From positions 1 through 59,522 of the forward strand of contig JBGUUT010000001.1 in NCBI GenBank assembly GCA_045133795.1: a DNA stretch of 59,522 bases, in the 5' to 3' direction. How positions within the stretch are numbered: position 1 is the stretch's first letter; the number at the start of each line of letters is the position of its first letter. The notes under the pieces were generated by a model that saw nothing but the letters and a program-made list of their open reading frames with translations, did no database searches and was not told where the DNA came from. Position numbers and translations under genes: made by a program. Positions 8,309-17,701 of this stretch are shown piece after piece. Source of the stretch: RGIG8597 sp045133795 (GTDB taxonomy: Bacteria; Spirochaetota; GWE2-31-10).

Positions 8309-9481
8309 ATGGAAGAACGAAAAGTTTATCTTGATAATAATGCAACTACACCGTTACATCCGGCTGTAAAACAAAAAATTATAGAATCTTTGGATTACTT
8401 CGGAAATCCAAGTTCTGCTTATACTACCGGACGTGAAGCAGGCTTCCTATTAAAACAGGCACGCCAACAAGTTGCAGACTTTTTTAATGTTACTCCGGAC
8501 GAAATTCTTTTTACATCATGCGGTTCTGAATCAAACAATACCGTATTGAAAAGTTGTGCCAGAAACATACAAAAAAACGGGAAGAAACATTTTATTACAA
8601 GTAAAATTGAACATCCGGCAATTTTGCACACTTTAGAGTTAATGCAACGAGATGATAACATTGATGTAACATACCTTGATGTTGATTCTTACGGTTTGGT
8701 AAATCCGGAAGACTTGGAAAAAACAATTCGCCCGGAAACAGTTCTTGTAAGTGTAATGTTTGCAAATAATGAAATAGGAACAATCGAACCGGTAGAAAAA
8801 TTATGCGAAATTGCTCATAAACACGGTGTTTTATTTCATACAGATGCAGTGCAAGCCGCAGGGAAAGTAGATATTGACCTAGCAAAAATGCCTTTCGATT
8901 TTCTATCTATTTCCGGACATAAAGTTTATGCACCTAAAGGCGTAGGTGTTTTATTCGTACGTAAAAACCTAAAAAATATCATTTATCCTTTAATTGCCGG
9001 CGGTCATCAAGAAGAAGCTTTGCGTGCAGGAACAGAAAATACTCTCGGAATCATTGCATTAGGCGAAGCATTGCGTGTATTAAAGCAAGAAATGTCGGAA
9101 GAAATCGAAAAAACATTGCAATTAAGAAAACGCCTTGAAGCCGGATTACTGGCAATTCCGCATACTAGATTAAACGGTCATCCGGATTTACGCGTTCCCG
9201 GCTGTGTAAATATTTCATTTGACGGAATAGAAGGCGAGTCAATATTATTACATCTTGATTTAATGGGAATTTCTGTTTCTACAGGAAGTGCTTGTTCTTC
9301 CGGTTCACTCGACCCTAGCCCGGTTATTATGGCTATCGGTAATAATCCGGAAAGAGCTCACGGTTCAATAAGATTTTCTCTCGGCAGAGAAAATACTGAG
9401 GAAGATATTGATTACACAATTAACGTAGTAAAAGATGTCGTTGCTACATTAAGAAAAATCAGTCCGATAAAATTGGATTAA
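8309..9481 (+). CDS. nifS: Cysteine desulfurase NifS/IscS family
   Basis: A 390-residue PLP enzyme that converts cysteine to alanine and passes the persulfide sulfur to NifU. Visible features are EHPA with the PLP-stacking His102, the HTDAVQAAGK segment, Lys205 in SISGHKVYAPKG (Schiff base) and the catalytic Cys329 in STGSACSSGS. The SSGS sequence directly after the catalytic Cys is typical of the NifS/IscS class. Length is normal. It starts 15 bp after nifU with AAAGGG upstream of the ATG, and is followed by a strong terminator. Confidence 0.93.
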   Translation: MEERKVYLDNNATTPLHPAVKQKIIESLDYFGNPSSAYTTGREAGFLLKQARQQVADFFNVTPDEILFTSCGSESNNTVLKSCARNIQKNGKKHFITSKIEHPAILHTLELMQRDDNIDVTYLDVDSYGLVNPEDLEKTIRPETVLVSVMFANNEIGTIEPVEKLCEIAHKHGVLFHTDAVQAAGKVDIDLAKMPFDFLSISGHKVYAPKGVGVLFVRKNLKNIIYPLIAGGHQEEALRAGTENTLGIIALGEALRVLKQEMSEEIEKTLQLRKRLEAGLLAIPHTRLNGHPDLRVPGCVNISFDGIEGESILLHLDLMGISVSTGSACSSGSLDPSPVIMAIGNNPERAHGSIRFSLGRENTEEDIDYTINVVKDVVATLRKISPIKLD

Positions 9482-9500
9482 AAATAAGTAATACAAATAA

Positions 9501-9536
9501 AAAAATAGACTGTCCGCTTATAGACAGTCTATTTTT
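9501..9536. terminator. Bidirectional terminator between nifS and leuS
   Basis: A perfect 14-base-pair stem (9501-9514 and 9523-9536, core TAGACTGTC/GACAGTCTA) with an 8-base loop and A/T runs on both sides. It lies between two convergent genes and can end transcription from both. Confidence 0.9.
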
Positions 9537-9618
9537 ATTTTAGATTAAAATCCAAACAAAATTTATTAAATAAGGCAATCTAATAACTTTTAAACAGCCT
9601 TATCAAAGCCAATATTTA

Positions 9619-12084
9619 TTATTTAACTACAATATTTACAAGCTTATCTTTTACTGCAATTTCTTTTACTACAGTTTTTCCTTCCAGCTGTCCGGCAACC
9701 TTAGAAGATTTTTTAGCTTCAGCTATCATTTCTTCATTGCTTAAACCTACAGGTAACTGAGCTTTGTCACGCAACTTACCATTAACTTGGAAAATTACGG
9801 TAACTGTCTCATCAACAATTTTATCCTTATCAAATTCAGGCCATGATTCGCGTAGTAAACAATCTTTTCCGCCAAGCATTTCCCACATTTCATCAGTAAT
9901 AAAAGGAGCAAAAGGATGTAGCAACTTAACAAATGTTTTAAGAACTTCTTTGTTTAAAGTTTCTTCCTTCTGCATTGCTGTCAATAAAATCATCAATTGA
10001 CTGATTGCAGTATTAAATTCCAAATTATTTAATTTATCCGTAACGATTCCAATAGTTTTATGAAGCAATTTTTCTAATTCTGCAGGAGTTTCAACATCTT
10101 CGCGAATATCTTTTTCCATAAGTCGCCATGTTTTTTCCAAGAAACGTCTTACTCCAAAAATATTTTTTGTACTCCATGGTTTATCTGCCGCCAAAGGCCC
10201 CATAAACATTTCATACATTCTCAATGTATCAGCTCCATGCTCACGAATTACATCATCCGGATTAATTACGTTTCCACGAGATTTAGACATTTTTTCACCA
10301 TTTTCACCAAGAATCATACCTTGATTTCTTAATGCCATAAACGGCTCTTTCGTCGGAACAACACCTAAATCATACAATACTTTATGCCAGAATCTAGCAT
10401 ACAACAAATGTAATACTGCGTGTTCTGCACCTCCGACATACAAGTCAACATCGCCCCAATAATCAAGTTTTTTCTTATCAGCCAACGCTTCACTATTATT
10501 AGGGTCAATATAACGTAAATAATACCAACAACTTCCTGCCCATTGAGGCATTGTATTAGTCTCACGATGAGCTTTTCCGCCACATTGAGGACATGTAGTA
10601 TTTACCCATGAATCGATAGAAGCCAACGGCGATTCTCCGGTTCCTGTCGGTTTGTAACTTTCAACTTCAGGCAATGTCAACGGCAAATCTTTTTCATCTG
10701 CGGCTACTACACCACATTTTTCACAATGGACAACCGGAATAGGCTCTCCCCAATAACGTTGACGGCTGAATACCCAATCTCGTAACTTATAATTAACTGC
10801 TTTTTTACCAAAGCCTTTTTCTGTAATCCATGCAGTTACATCTGCCTTAGTTTGTGAGGTAGGAAGACCGGTAAATTGTGCTGAATTTACTGCAAAACCA
10901 TCGGCTACAGTACATTCTTCCGGTTCTTTACTCCAATCTGCTTCTGCAATTTTTTCTATACCACCGATTGCTTCAATATCTTCTTTTGATGCAACAACTT
11001 TTATAATAGGTAAGTTAAATTTTTTTGCAAAATCAAAATCTCTTGTATCATGAGCCGGAACCGCCATAATTGCACCGGTACCATAGCCCATCAATACATA
11101 ATCTGAAATCCAAATAGGAATTTCTTTTCCGTTTACAGGATTAATTGCATACGCTCCGGTAAAAACTCCGGTCTTATCTTTATTTAAATCCGTTCTGTCA
11201 AGATCTGACTTTGATGCTGCAGCAGCAATATATTCTTCTACCGCATTCTTTTGTTCGGCTGAAGTTATTTTCTTTACCAAAGGATGTTCCGGAGACATTA
11301 CCATATATGTAACACCAAACAAAGTATCCGGACGAGTAGTATAAATCGTCAACTTATCACCGGCATCTTTTACCGTAAAATCAACTTCCGCACCTTCACT
11401 TTTTCCAATCCAATTCCGCTGCATTAATTTAATTGATTCATTCCAATCCAAATCATCCAAGTCTTCTAACAATCTATCTGCATAAGCTGTTATTTTCAAC
11501 ATCCACTGACGAATTCTTCGTCGCTCTATCGGAGAATCACAACGTTCACATTTTCCGTCTTTTACTTCTTCATTTGCAAGACCTGTTTTACATTTTGGAC
11601 AGAAGTTAATAGGCATTTCTGATTCATAAGCCAACCCACGTTTAAATAATTGCAAGAAAATCCATTGTGTCCATTTGTAATAATCTTCATCACAAGTAGC
11701 AATCTCACGAGACCAATCATAACAAAAACCAAAAGATTTTATTTGCTTACGAAATGTATCAATATTTTTCTTAGTCGTAATAGACGGATGAGTCCCTGTC
11801 TGAATAGCGTAGTTTTCTGCCGGCAATCCGAATGCATCAAATCCCATAGGATGTAAAACATTATATCCATTCATTTTTTTAAATCGTGAATAAATATCCG
11901 TTGCTGTATATCCCTCAGGATGTCCTACATGTAATCCCGCTCCTGAAGGATAAGGAAACATATCTAATACATATAATCTTTTTTCCGGTGGAACATTTTC
12001 ATCTTCTGTTACTTTAAAGATTTCTTTATCTTCCCAATATTTAATCCACTTGTTTTCAATTCTGGTAAAGTTATACTCACCCAT
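9619..12084 (-). CDS. leuS: Leucyl-tRNA synthetase
   Basis: An 821-residue class I aminoacyl-tRNA synthetase charging tRNA-Leu. Signatures are the HIGH-type PYPSGAGLHVGHPEG (about residues 42-56), the zinc-binding-type Cys pairs CPKC and CERC in the first half, the CP1 editing region with TTRPDT, and the KMSKS loop as EKMSKSRGN. The C-terminal anticodon-binding and LeuS-specific domains are intact. The start at 12084 has AGGAG six bases upstream. It has its own consensus promoter (12138-12166) and converges on nifS. No T-box leader is visible. Confidence 0.97.
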   Translation of the reverse strand: MGEYNFTRIENKWIKYWEDKEIFKVTEDENVPPEKRLYVLDMFPYPSGAGLHVGHPEGYTATDIYSRFKKMNGYNVLHPMGFDAFGLPAENYAIQTGTHPSITTKKNIDTFRKQIKSFGFCYDWSREIATCDEDYYKWTQWIFLQLFKRGLAYESEMPINFCPKCKTGLANEEVKDGKCERCDSPIERRRIRQWMLKITAYADRLLEDLDDLDWNESIKLMQRNWIGKSEGAEVDFTVKDAGDKLTIYTTRPDTLFGVTYMVMSPEHPLVKKITSAEQKNAVEEYIAAAASKSDLDRTDLNKDKTGVFTGAYAINPVNGKEIPIWISDYVLMGYGTGAIMAVPAHDTRDFDFAKKFNLPIIKVVASKEDIEAIGGIEKIAEADWSKEPEECTVADGFAVNSAQFTGLPTSQTKADVTAWITEKGFGKKAVNYKLRDWVFSRQRYWGEPIPVVHCEKCGVVAADEKDLPLTLPEVESYKPTGTGESPLASIDSWVNTTCPQCGGKAHRETNTMPQWAGSCWYYLRYIDPNNSEALADKKKLDYWGDVDLYVGGAEHAVLHLLYARFWHKVLYDLGVVPTKEPFMALRNQGMILGENGEKMSKSRGNVINPDDVIREHGADTLRMYEMFMGPLAADKPWSTKNIFGVRRFLEKTWRLMEKDIREDVETPAELEKLLHKTIGIVTDKLNNLEFNTAISQLMILLTAMQKEETLNKEVLKTFVKLLHPFAPFITDEMWEMLGGKDCLLRESWPEFDKDKIVDETVTVIFQVNGKLRDKAQLPVGLSNEEMIAEAKKSSKVAGQLEGKTVVKEIAVKDKLVNIVVK

Positions 12085-12137
12085 ATAAAACTCCTAATTA
12101 ATTCCATTAGAGAAACGTTTTTCACATAAAACGCCTT

Positions 12138-12166
12138 ACAATAGGTTATAAGGTCAGAAAAGTCAA
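12138..12166 (-). promoter_or_regulatory. Promoter of leuS
   Basis: On the minus strand TTGACT (12161-12166) and TATTGT (12138-12143) are separated by 17 bp, about 50 bases upstream of the leuS start. It indicates that leuS is transcribed separately from the ribosomal cluster. Confidence 0.65.
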
Positions 12167-12173
12167 CAGTATT

Positions 12174-12791
12174 TCACTTAGTAAAATGCAAAAAGATACT
12201 ACATGACATGAAAATAAAAAAGAAAATATGAAAAAGGTAAAAACTCTTCAAAGACAACGTTTTATGACGAACCATACATGAAGAATAAAACAAAGTCTTA
12301 TAAAAGCATAAATAAATATTCCTTAACAACTTCCCATTTTTAAAATTTATTCTTTCAAAAAAATAAAAAAACTTTTGTATCGATAAAGAAAATAAAGACT
12401 GACTATTTTGACTTATAAAGAAATTACGATTTTGATAAATACAATTAGATGAGATTAAAAAGAGACAAAATAATAATAAAGACTTTTTTATTGCCATAAA
12501 CAATGATTCTTCCGTCAAAATAAATCCCCATTTCGAGAAAAAAATAACCCCTTCTCCCCGCTGAAATAAATTAAATAAGAAAATTACAAAACTTATTAAT
12601 AAAATCGAAAATAGTTTCTTCACCTTACCTTTTAAATAAAAAAAATAAATCATCTGAAGTACGACAAATTCAATTAATAAGAATATTTTCGAGAAAGAGA
12701 AAAAAAGAATTAAGAAATCAAAAAATAGTGCAAATAAAAAAAATCCCCTAGATTTTAGGGGATTTTCATCTTTCAAAAGTCTTTCATTCAT
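12174..12791 (-). CDS. Hydrophobic membrane protein of unknown function (possibly EcfT-like), overlapping rplQ
   Basis: A 205-residue ORF, very rich in Phe, Leu, Ile and Ser, with about five hydrophobic stretches (around residues 16-55, 60-76, 100-122, 135-150 and 180-203). I do not recognise it securely. The segment GFILTEESLFMAIKKSLLLF is weakly like the conserved helix of ECF T components or of proteins paired with Gx-type transporters. The ATG overlaps the rplQ stop by one base (TAATG). However, codons 9-18 are themselves one half of a strong rho-independent terminator, so expression would need read-through, or the true start lies further in (Met47 is the next ATG). It may be a real low-expression gene or a decaying one. 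Confidence 0.45.
   Translation of the reverse strand: MNERLLKDENPLKSRGFFLFALFFDFLILFFSFSKIFLLIEFVVLQMIYFFYLKGKVKKLFSILLISFVIFLFNLFQRGEGVIFFSKWGFILTEESLFMAIKKSLLLFCLFLISSNCIYQNRNFFISQNSQSLFSLSIQKFFYFFERINFKNGKLLRNIYLCFYKTLFYSSCMVRHKTLSLKSFYLFHIFFFIFMSCSIFLHFTK
12733..12766 (-). terminator. Rho-independent terminator of the alpha operon
   Basis: Arms of 11 bases (12756-12766 and 12740-12750, AAAATCCCCTA/TAGGGGATTTT) with a 5-base loop, followed in the minus direction by an unbroken run of eight T. It begins 25 bases after the rplQ stop and lies inside the 5' end of the overlapping 205-codon ORF. Confidence 0.88.
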
Positions 12792-13255
12792 TATTCTTTT
12801 GCAGTTTCAACAACTTCAGCAGAAGCTTCTTCTGCAACTTTTTCTACTTTAGGTGCAGCAGCTTTCTTTTTTGTCTTTTTCTTTTTTGAAATCTGCTCAT
12901 CTTCACCTAATAATTCAATGATACACATTTCTGCACCATCACCCTTTCTTGCTGAAAGTTTAATGATTCTTGTATAACCACCATTTCTATTTTCATATCT
13001 AGGTGCAATATCATTGAACAATTTCATTAATAAATCTTCATTTTTAATAAGTTTATTAACTTGTCTGATTGTATGAAGATTCTTAACTTTTGCTCTTGTA
13101 AGAATCTTTTCTGCAACACGACGTAATTCTTTAGCTTTTGCTACAGTTGTAGTTATTTTCTCATTTTCAATAAGTGCTTCCACCATATTGCGGTATAAAG
13201 CACGTCTATGAGCATGTGTTCTATTTAAAGTATTAAATCCTTTAAGATGCTTCAT
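12791..13255 (-). CDS. rplQ: 50S ribosomal protein L17 (bL17)
   Basis: A 154-residue protein of the large subunit near the exit tunnel. The start MKHLKGFNTLNRTHAHRRAL and the segment ENRNGGYTRIIKL are diagnostic. The core is about 115 residues, followed by a roughly 35-residue tail of Lys then Ala/Glu (KKKKTKKKAAAP), probably disordered. Last gene of the alpha cluster, 15 bp after rpoA, and followed by a strong terminator. Confidence 0.96.
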   Translation of the reverse strand: MKHLKGFNTLNRTHAHRRALYRNMVEALIENEKITTTVAKAKELRRVAEKILTRAKVKNLHTIRQVNKLIKNEDLLMKLFNDIAPRYENRNGGYTRIIKLSARKGDGAEMCIIELLGEDEQISKKKKTKKKAAAPKVEKVAEEASAEVVETAKE

Positions 13256-13270
13256 TTTATTTTCTCCACA

Positions 13271-14296
13271 TTATTTTTTATTCAAAACTCTTGCAACAAC
13301 ATCATTCATTCCAAATGACAATTTGTATTTTACGAGCTTTTCTTTAATTTCAGTAAGAGATTTCTTACCAAAATGCTGAATCTTAGAAATTTCTTCTTCC
13401 GGACGGCTGACTAACTCACCGATAGTTCGAATATTCTCACTTCTCAAGCAATTTCCTGCACGAACAGACAATTCTAATTCTTCCACCGGAGTTAGAAGAA
13501 TTTGTTTTAATTCTTGATCTTCATCTTTCTCTTCATGTTCTTCATTAACTTCAGGCAATTTAAAATTAATAAATATAGAAAAATGATCTGTTAAAATCTT
13601 AGCTGCAATCCCCATAGCATCTTCAGGAGAAACAGTTCCGTCAGTCCAAATTTCAAAAGTTAACTTATCATAATCTGAACGTTGTCCAATTCTAGTATCA
13701 GTCACTTGATATGCAACTTTTTCGATAGGACTGAAAATAGCATCAATCAAGATAGAAGAAACTTCTTTATCTCCATACTTTTCCTGTCTATCTATATCAA
13801 CATACCCTCTTCCACCATCAATTTGCAAATCAATAGAAACATTTGCATTATCTGATAGAGTAAGTAAATGAAGATCTTTATTAACAACTTCTACATTACC
13901 ATCGATTTCGAGATCCGCTGCAGTTATTACACAAGCACCTTTCTTTTCTATTTTTATAGTTCTCGAATCAACTTCATCAAGCAACTTAATCTTTACATTC
14001 TTCAAATTATTGATAAATTCAAAAGTTTCTTCTTTCGCTTCCGGAATATTCGCAAATGGCGAAGGTAAAACAGTTAATTTTCCCTCACTATCCCAAGATT
14101 GAACACGCAACGCTGTTATTGCATACCCAGGAATGGATGAAAGCAGAACTCTTCGGAAAACATTTCCTACTGTATGTCCAAATCCTCTTTCAAAAGGATA
14201 AATAGTAAACTTCCCATAATTTGGAGTTAGCTCATCTTTTTCATAAGAAATACTTTTCGGCTTAGTAAACCCTTTTACAAGTAAGTTCTGATTCAC
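13271..14296 (-). CDS. rpoA: DNA-directed RNA polymerase subunit alpha
   Basis: A 341-residue subunit that dimerises to nucleate polymerase assembly. The N-terminal domain carries ERGFGHTVGNVFRRVLLSSIPG. After an acidic linker (about residues 240-258, rich in Glu) the C-terminal domain has ELSVRAGNCLRSENIRTIGE and the helix-hairpin-helix region used for UP-element and activator contact. It lies between rpsD and rplQ as in many alpha operons. No other start competes. Confidence 0.97.
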   Translation of the reverse strand: MNQNLLVKGFTKPKSISYEKDELTPNYGKFTIYPFERGFGHTVGNVFRRVLLSSIPGYAITALRVQSWDSEGKLTVLPSPFANIPEAKEETFEFINNLKNVKIKLLDEVDSRTIKIEKKGACVITAADLEIDGNVEVVNKDLHLLTLSDNANVSIDLQIDGGRGYVDIDRQEKYGDKEVSSILIDAIFSPIEKVAYQVTDTRIGQRSDYDKLTFEIWTDGTVSPEDAMGIAAKILTDHFSIFINFKLPEVNEEHEEKDEDQELKQILLTPVEELELSVRAGNCLRSENIRTIGELVSRPEEEISKIQHFGKKSLTEIKEKLVKYKLSFGMNDVVARVLNKK

Positions 14297-14312
14297 TTCA
14301 ATCTCCTATAGT

Positions 14313-14936
14313 TTATTTAGAGTAAAGTTCTACAATTAGCTGTTCGTTGATTCCTGTTAAATCAGGTACATCCGCTTTAGCTGGTACATTTTTGAAAACC
14401 CCAGAACAAGCATCTGGATTAACTTCTAAATGAGACAAAACACCATAAGAACTTACGGCTTTCAAAGCATCAAGAAGCTGCAAATTCTTTTTGTAGTTTT
14501 CTCTTATTTCAATTTTATCACCCGGTTTTAATTGGTAAGAAGGAATGTTTACAATCTCACCATTAACTAAAACATGTTTGTGTAATACAAATTGTCTTGC
14601 TTGTCTTCTACTTCTTGCAAAGTGTAAACGATAAACAACATTATCCAATCTTGATTCCAAGATTTCTAACAAATTATCCCCTGTAACACCTTTCTTTCTT
14701 GAAGCGATATCAAAATATCTTCTAAACTGACGTTCCAAAACACCATACATCAATTTAACTTTTTGTTTTTCATTTAACTGAATGCTATAAACAGAAGCTT
14801 TCTTTTTTCTAAAAGAAAGATCTTTTCCCGGAAGATTAGGTTTCTTTTGAAGTAATTTATCATATTTTTCAATTCCAAAAATGTTAGCTCCAAATCTTCT
14901 AACAACTTTACCTCTTGGACTTCTATTTCTTGCCAT
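14313..14936 (-). CDS. rpsD: 30S ribosomal protein S4 (uS4)
   Basis: A 207-residue primary 16S-binding protein. The S4 RNA-binding domain includes ESRLDNVVYRLHFARSRRQARQFVLHKHVLVNG. The N-terminal zinc cysteines of some S4 proteins are missing (none among the first 150 residues), so this is the Cys-minus form. In E. coli S4 is the translational repressor of this operon; whether it acts so here is unknown. It lies 12 bp after rpsK and 16 bp before rpoA. Confidence 0.96.
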   Translation of the reverse strand: MARNRSPRGKVVRRFGANIFGIEKYDKLLQKKPNLPGKDLSFRKKKASVYSIQLNEKQKVKLMYGVLERQFRRYFDIASRKKGVTGDNLLEILESRLDNVVYRLHFARSRRQARQFVLHKHVLVNGEIVNIPSYQLKPGDKIEIRENYKKNLQLLDALKAVSSYGVLSHLEVNPDACSGVFKNVPAKADVPDLTGINEQLIVELYSK

Positions 14937-14948
14937 ATTCTTATCTCC

Positions 14949-15353
14949 TTACACTCTTCTTCTTTTCTTAGGACGACATCCATTATGAGGCACTGGAGTA
15001 ATATCTTTAATAATATTAACCTTCAAGCCACAAGCATCCAAAGCACGAATAGCAGACTCTCGACCAACACCTGGACCTTTAACAAAAACATCAACATCTT
15101 TTAAACCATAGCTTTCAATTGCTTTTTTTGCTGCACTTTCAGAAACAACCTGAGCTGCAAAAGGAGTTGATTTCTTTGCACCTCTAAATCCTTGCATAGA
15201 TCCAGAAGAAGACCAAGATAATACATTTCCTTTTTTATCAGTAACAGTTACAATAGTATTATTAAAAGATGCCTGAACATAAACTTTTCCGCTTGAAATA
15301 ACTTTTTTCTCTTTCTTTTTAGCTGCAGAAGCAGCACCATTAACCTTTGCCAA
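14949..15353 (-). CDS. rpsK: 30S ribosomal protein S11 (uS11)
   Basis: A 134-residue small-subunit platform protein near the E-site codon. Diagnostic segments are ASFNNTIVTVTDKKGNVLSW, RGAKKSTPFAAQ and the basic tail PHNGCRPKKRRRV. The N-terminal extension of about 15 residues is Lys/Ala-rich. It sits in the usual rpsM-rpsK-rpsD order. Confidence 0.96.
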   Translation of the reverse strand: MAKVNGAASAAKKKEKKVISSGKVYVQASFNNTIVTVTDKKGNVLSWSSSGSMQGFRGAKKSTPFAAQVVSESAAKKAIESYGLKDVDVFVKGPGVGRESAIRALDACGLKVNIIKDITPVPHNGCRPKKRRRV

Positions 15354-15379
15354 TTTCGAGCTCCTCTTTAATCAATTAT

Positions 15380-15745
15380 TTACTTTTTCTTGTTTGCGAT
15401 AGTCTTTTTACGACCTTTTCTTGTTCTCGCATTAGTCTTAGAACGCTGTCCTCTAACAGGCAAACCTTTTCTATGTCGCAAACCTCGATAAGAAGCAATA
15501 TCCATTAATCTTTTAATATTTAATTGAACTTCACTTCTTAACTTACCTTCAATTGTATATTCATTTTCTAAAATTTTTCTAATTTCAGCAATTTCACTAT
15601 CAGTAAGATCATTGGCTCTTTTACCAAGTTCCACTCCAGCTTTTTCCAAAACCACTAAAGCATTACTTCTTCCAATTCCGTAAATATAAGTCAATGCAAT
15701 TTCAATTGGTTTGTTTGGTAATTCAATACCTGCAATTCTCGCCAT
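15380..15745 (-). CDS. rpsM: 30S ribosomal protein S13 (uS13)
   Basis: A 121-residue head protein that contacts the P-site tRNA and the large-subunit bridge. MARIAGIELPNKPIEIALTY, then YGIGRSNA and RGLRHRKGLPVRGQRSKTNA, are diagnostic. It follows rpmJ by 19 bp, the order found in most bacteria. No infA, adk or map gene lies between secY and this gene, as also in treponemes as I recall them. Confidence 0.97.
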   Translation of the reverse strand: MARIAGIELPNKPIEIALTYIYGIGRSNALVVLEKAGVELGKRANDLTDSEIAEIRKILENEYTIEGKLRSEVQLNIKRLMDIASYRGLRHRKGLPVRGQRSKTNARTRKGRKKTIANKKK

Positions 15746-15764
15746 CCAAATCTCCTTATCTCAC

Positions 15765-15878
15765 TTATTTCTGTTTCTGTTTATGTCTTGGATTTTCACA
15801 AATAATTCTTACAACACCGTCTCTTCTTATAACACGACACTTATCACAAATCGGTTTTACACTAACTCTCACTTTCAT
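15765..15878 (-). CDS. rpmJ: 50S ribosomal protein L36 (bL36), zinc-binding form
   Basis: A 37-residue protein read directly from the sequence; it begins MKVRVSVKPICDKC. The zinc ligands Cys11, Cys14, Cys27 and His33 are all present, so this is the C-plus form. It fits tightly between secY (13 bp away) and rpsM (19 bp away), the standard location. Confidence 0.95.
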   Translation of the reverse strand: MKVRVSVKPICDKCRVIRRDGVVRIICENPRHKQKQK

Positions 15879-15891
15879 ATCTTAACTCCGT

Positions 15892-17226
15892 CTAAAAGTT
15901 TCTTGATCTAATCTTTCCTTTTTTAACAATACCATCGTAATGATACATTTTCAAATATCCCTCAATCTGACTCATTGTATCAAGATCAACTCCAACAATA
16001 ATTATTAAAGATGTACCACCCAATAAATAAGCCATACTACTTGGAAATTCTGGAATCATATTAATGATAATAGAAGGAATAATCGCAATCAAAGCTAAAA
16101 AAATAGATCCAGGAAGAACAATTCTATTTAACACTTTAGTTAAATATTCTTCTACTTTATTAACAGGTACACCTGGAATTGTTCCACCATTTTCTCTAAT
16201 ATTTTTTGCTATTTCTACAGGATTTAAAGTTACCTGAGTATAAAAATAAGCAAAGAATATAATCAAAATAGAATAAACAATCATATAAGTAATCGATTGT
16301 CCATTTAACGCATTACTTATTGCTCTAAAAAAACTAATTTGACTAAATACTGAAGCTAATGTGTGTGGAAAAGCCAATAAAGAACTTGCAAAAATTATTG
16401 GCATAACCCCAGACGGATTTATTTTTAAAGGCAAATATGTTGTGTTAGGGTTACCATACATTTTTCTACCAACTATACGTTTCGCATAATTAATAGGAAT
16501 TTTTCTTTGTCCCTGTTGTTCATAAATAACCAAAGCTATAATAAACACAAACATAATGACAATAAACAATACGACAGGAATCTCCAAAGCTCCTTTATTT
16601 ACTTTGTTAAATAACTCTCCCAAAGCTCCCGGCATTCTAGCAACAATACCTGCAAATATTATTAAGGAAATACCATTTCCTACACCTTTTTCTGTAATAC
16701 GTTCTCCAATCCACATTAAAATCAGAGTTCCAACAGTTGTTACTATAACAGTTGAAAAGTAAAACAACAATTTCGGTTCCATTGCAATTATATTAGCTGC
16801 ACTATTTTCATAGTTTTTAATCAAGTTAATTGTTAAAAAACTTTGAATAAAACAAACCGGTACTGTGCCAATTCTTGTCAATTGACTAATTTTCTTTCTT
16901 CCGCCTTCTTCCTCAGCGATTCGCTTCAATCCTGGAACAATCAACATTAACAACTGCAAAATAATTGAAGTTGTAATATATGGCATTATACCTAAAGCAA
17001 ATAAAGATAAATTCTCAAATGCACCACCAGCAAAAAAGTTAAAATATTCCATAAATGGGTTATTTGAACTAGAGGATGATTGCAAATATAGTTCTAAAGA
17101 ATTTAAATTTACTCCTGGAACAGGGATTTGAGCTCCTACTCTAAAAAGAATCAACATAAAAATCGTATACAAAACACGATTACGTAATTCTTTTATTTTT
17201 AAAATACCAGATAATGCATTTGACAT
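15892..17226 (-). CDS. secY: Preprotein translocase channel subunit SecY
   Basis: A 444-residue membrane protein with ten predicted helices that forms the protein-conducting channel with SecE, which is encoded at 42034-42216. Diagnostic parts are the N-terminal KIKELRNRVLYT, the plug-side FAGGAFENLSLFALGIMPYI and the pore helix TEKGVGNGISLIIFAGI. It follows rplO by 27 bp. No adk or map gene follows; rpmJ comes next. Confidence 0.97.
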   Translation of the reverse strand: MSNALSGILKIKELRNRVLYTIFMLILFRVGAQIPVPGVNLNSLELYLQSSSSSNNPFMEYFNFFAGGAFENLSLFALGIMPYITTSIILQLLMLIVPGLKRIAEEEGGRKKISQLTRIGTVPVCFIQSFLTINLIKNYENSAANIIAMEPKLLFYFSTVIVTTVGTLILMWIGERITEKGVGNGISLIIFAGIVARMPGALGELFNKVNKGALEIPVVLFIVIMFVFIIALVIYEQQGQRKIPINYAKRIVGRKMYGNPNTTYLPLKINPSGVMPIIFASSLLAFPHTLASVFSQISFFRAISNALNGQSITYMIVYSILIIFFAYFYTQVTLNPVEIAKNIRENGGTIPGVPVNKVEEYLTKVLNRIVLPGSIFLALIAIIPSIIINMIPEFPSSMAYLLGGTSLIIIVGVDLDTMSQIEGYLKMYHYDGIVKKGKIRSRNF

Positions 17227-17253
17227 TTTTTATCCTTAATACATCGTACAATA

Positions 17254-17691
17254 TTATTTTGTAATTGCTTTTCCGCCAGCTTTTTCAATTTTTTCTTTAG
17301 CAGAATTTGAAAAAGCATCTGCATGAATTTCAATTTTTTTTGAAAAATCACCATTTCCCAAGATTTTAATTTTTTTCTTAGGATATTTAACTAGATTCAT
17401 TTTCACTAATGTTTCTTTTGTAACAACAGAACCATCTTCTAGATTTTCCAACAAATAAATATTAATAATATTGAAAAAATCTTGGAATCTTGAATTCTTA
17501 AAACCTCTCTTAGGAAGTCTTCTAATTAAAGGAGTTTGTCCCCCTTCAAAACCTGGACGCACACCACCACCAGATCTTGAATTTTGACCATTCATACCTC
17601 TACCAGAAGTTTTACCATTACCAGAACCAGGCCCTCTTCCTACTATATTTTTCTTTTTTACAGCACCTACAGGTGGTCTTAAATTATTCAT
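17254..17691 (-). CDS. rplO: 50S ribosomal protein L15 (uL15)
   Basis: A 145-residue large-subunit assembly protein. The Gly/Arg-rich N-terminus (GRGPGSGNGKTSGRGMNGQNSR) and GFEGGQTPLIRRLPKRGF are diagnostic. The frame is open to 17709, but the ATG at 17691 is chosen because GGGAG lies 5 bases upstream and overlaps the stop of rpmD, and the family starts there (MNNLRPP). Confidence 0.95.
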   Translation of the reverse strand: MNNLRPPVGAVKKKNIVGRGPGSGNGKTSGRGMNGQNSRSGGGVRPGFEGGQTPLIRRLPKRGFKNSRFQDFFNIINIYLLENLEDGSVVTKETLVKMNLVKYPKKKIKILGNGDFSKKIEIHADAFSNSAKEKIEKAGGKAITK

Positions 17692-17701
17692 AAAAACTCC
17701 C

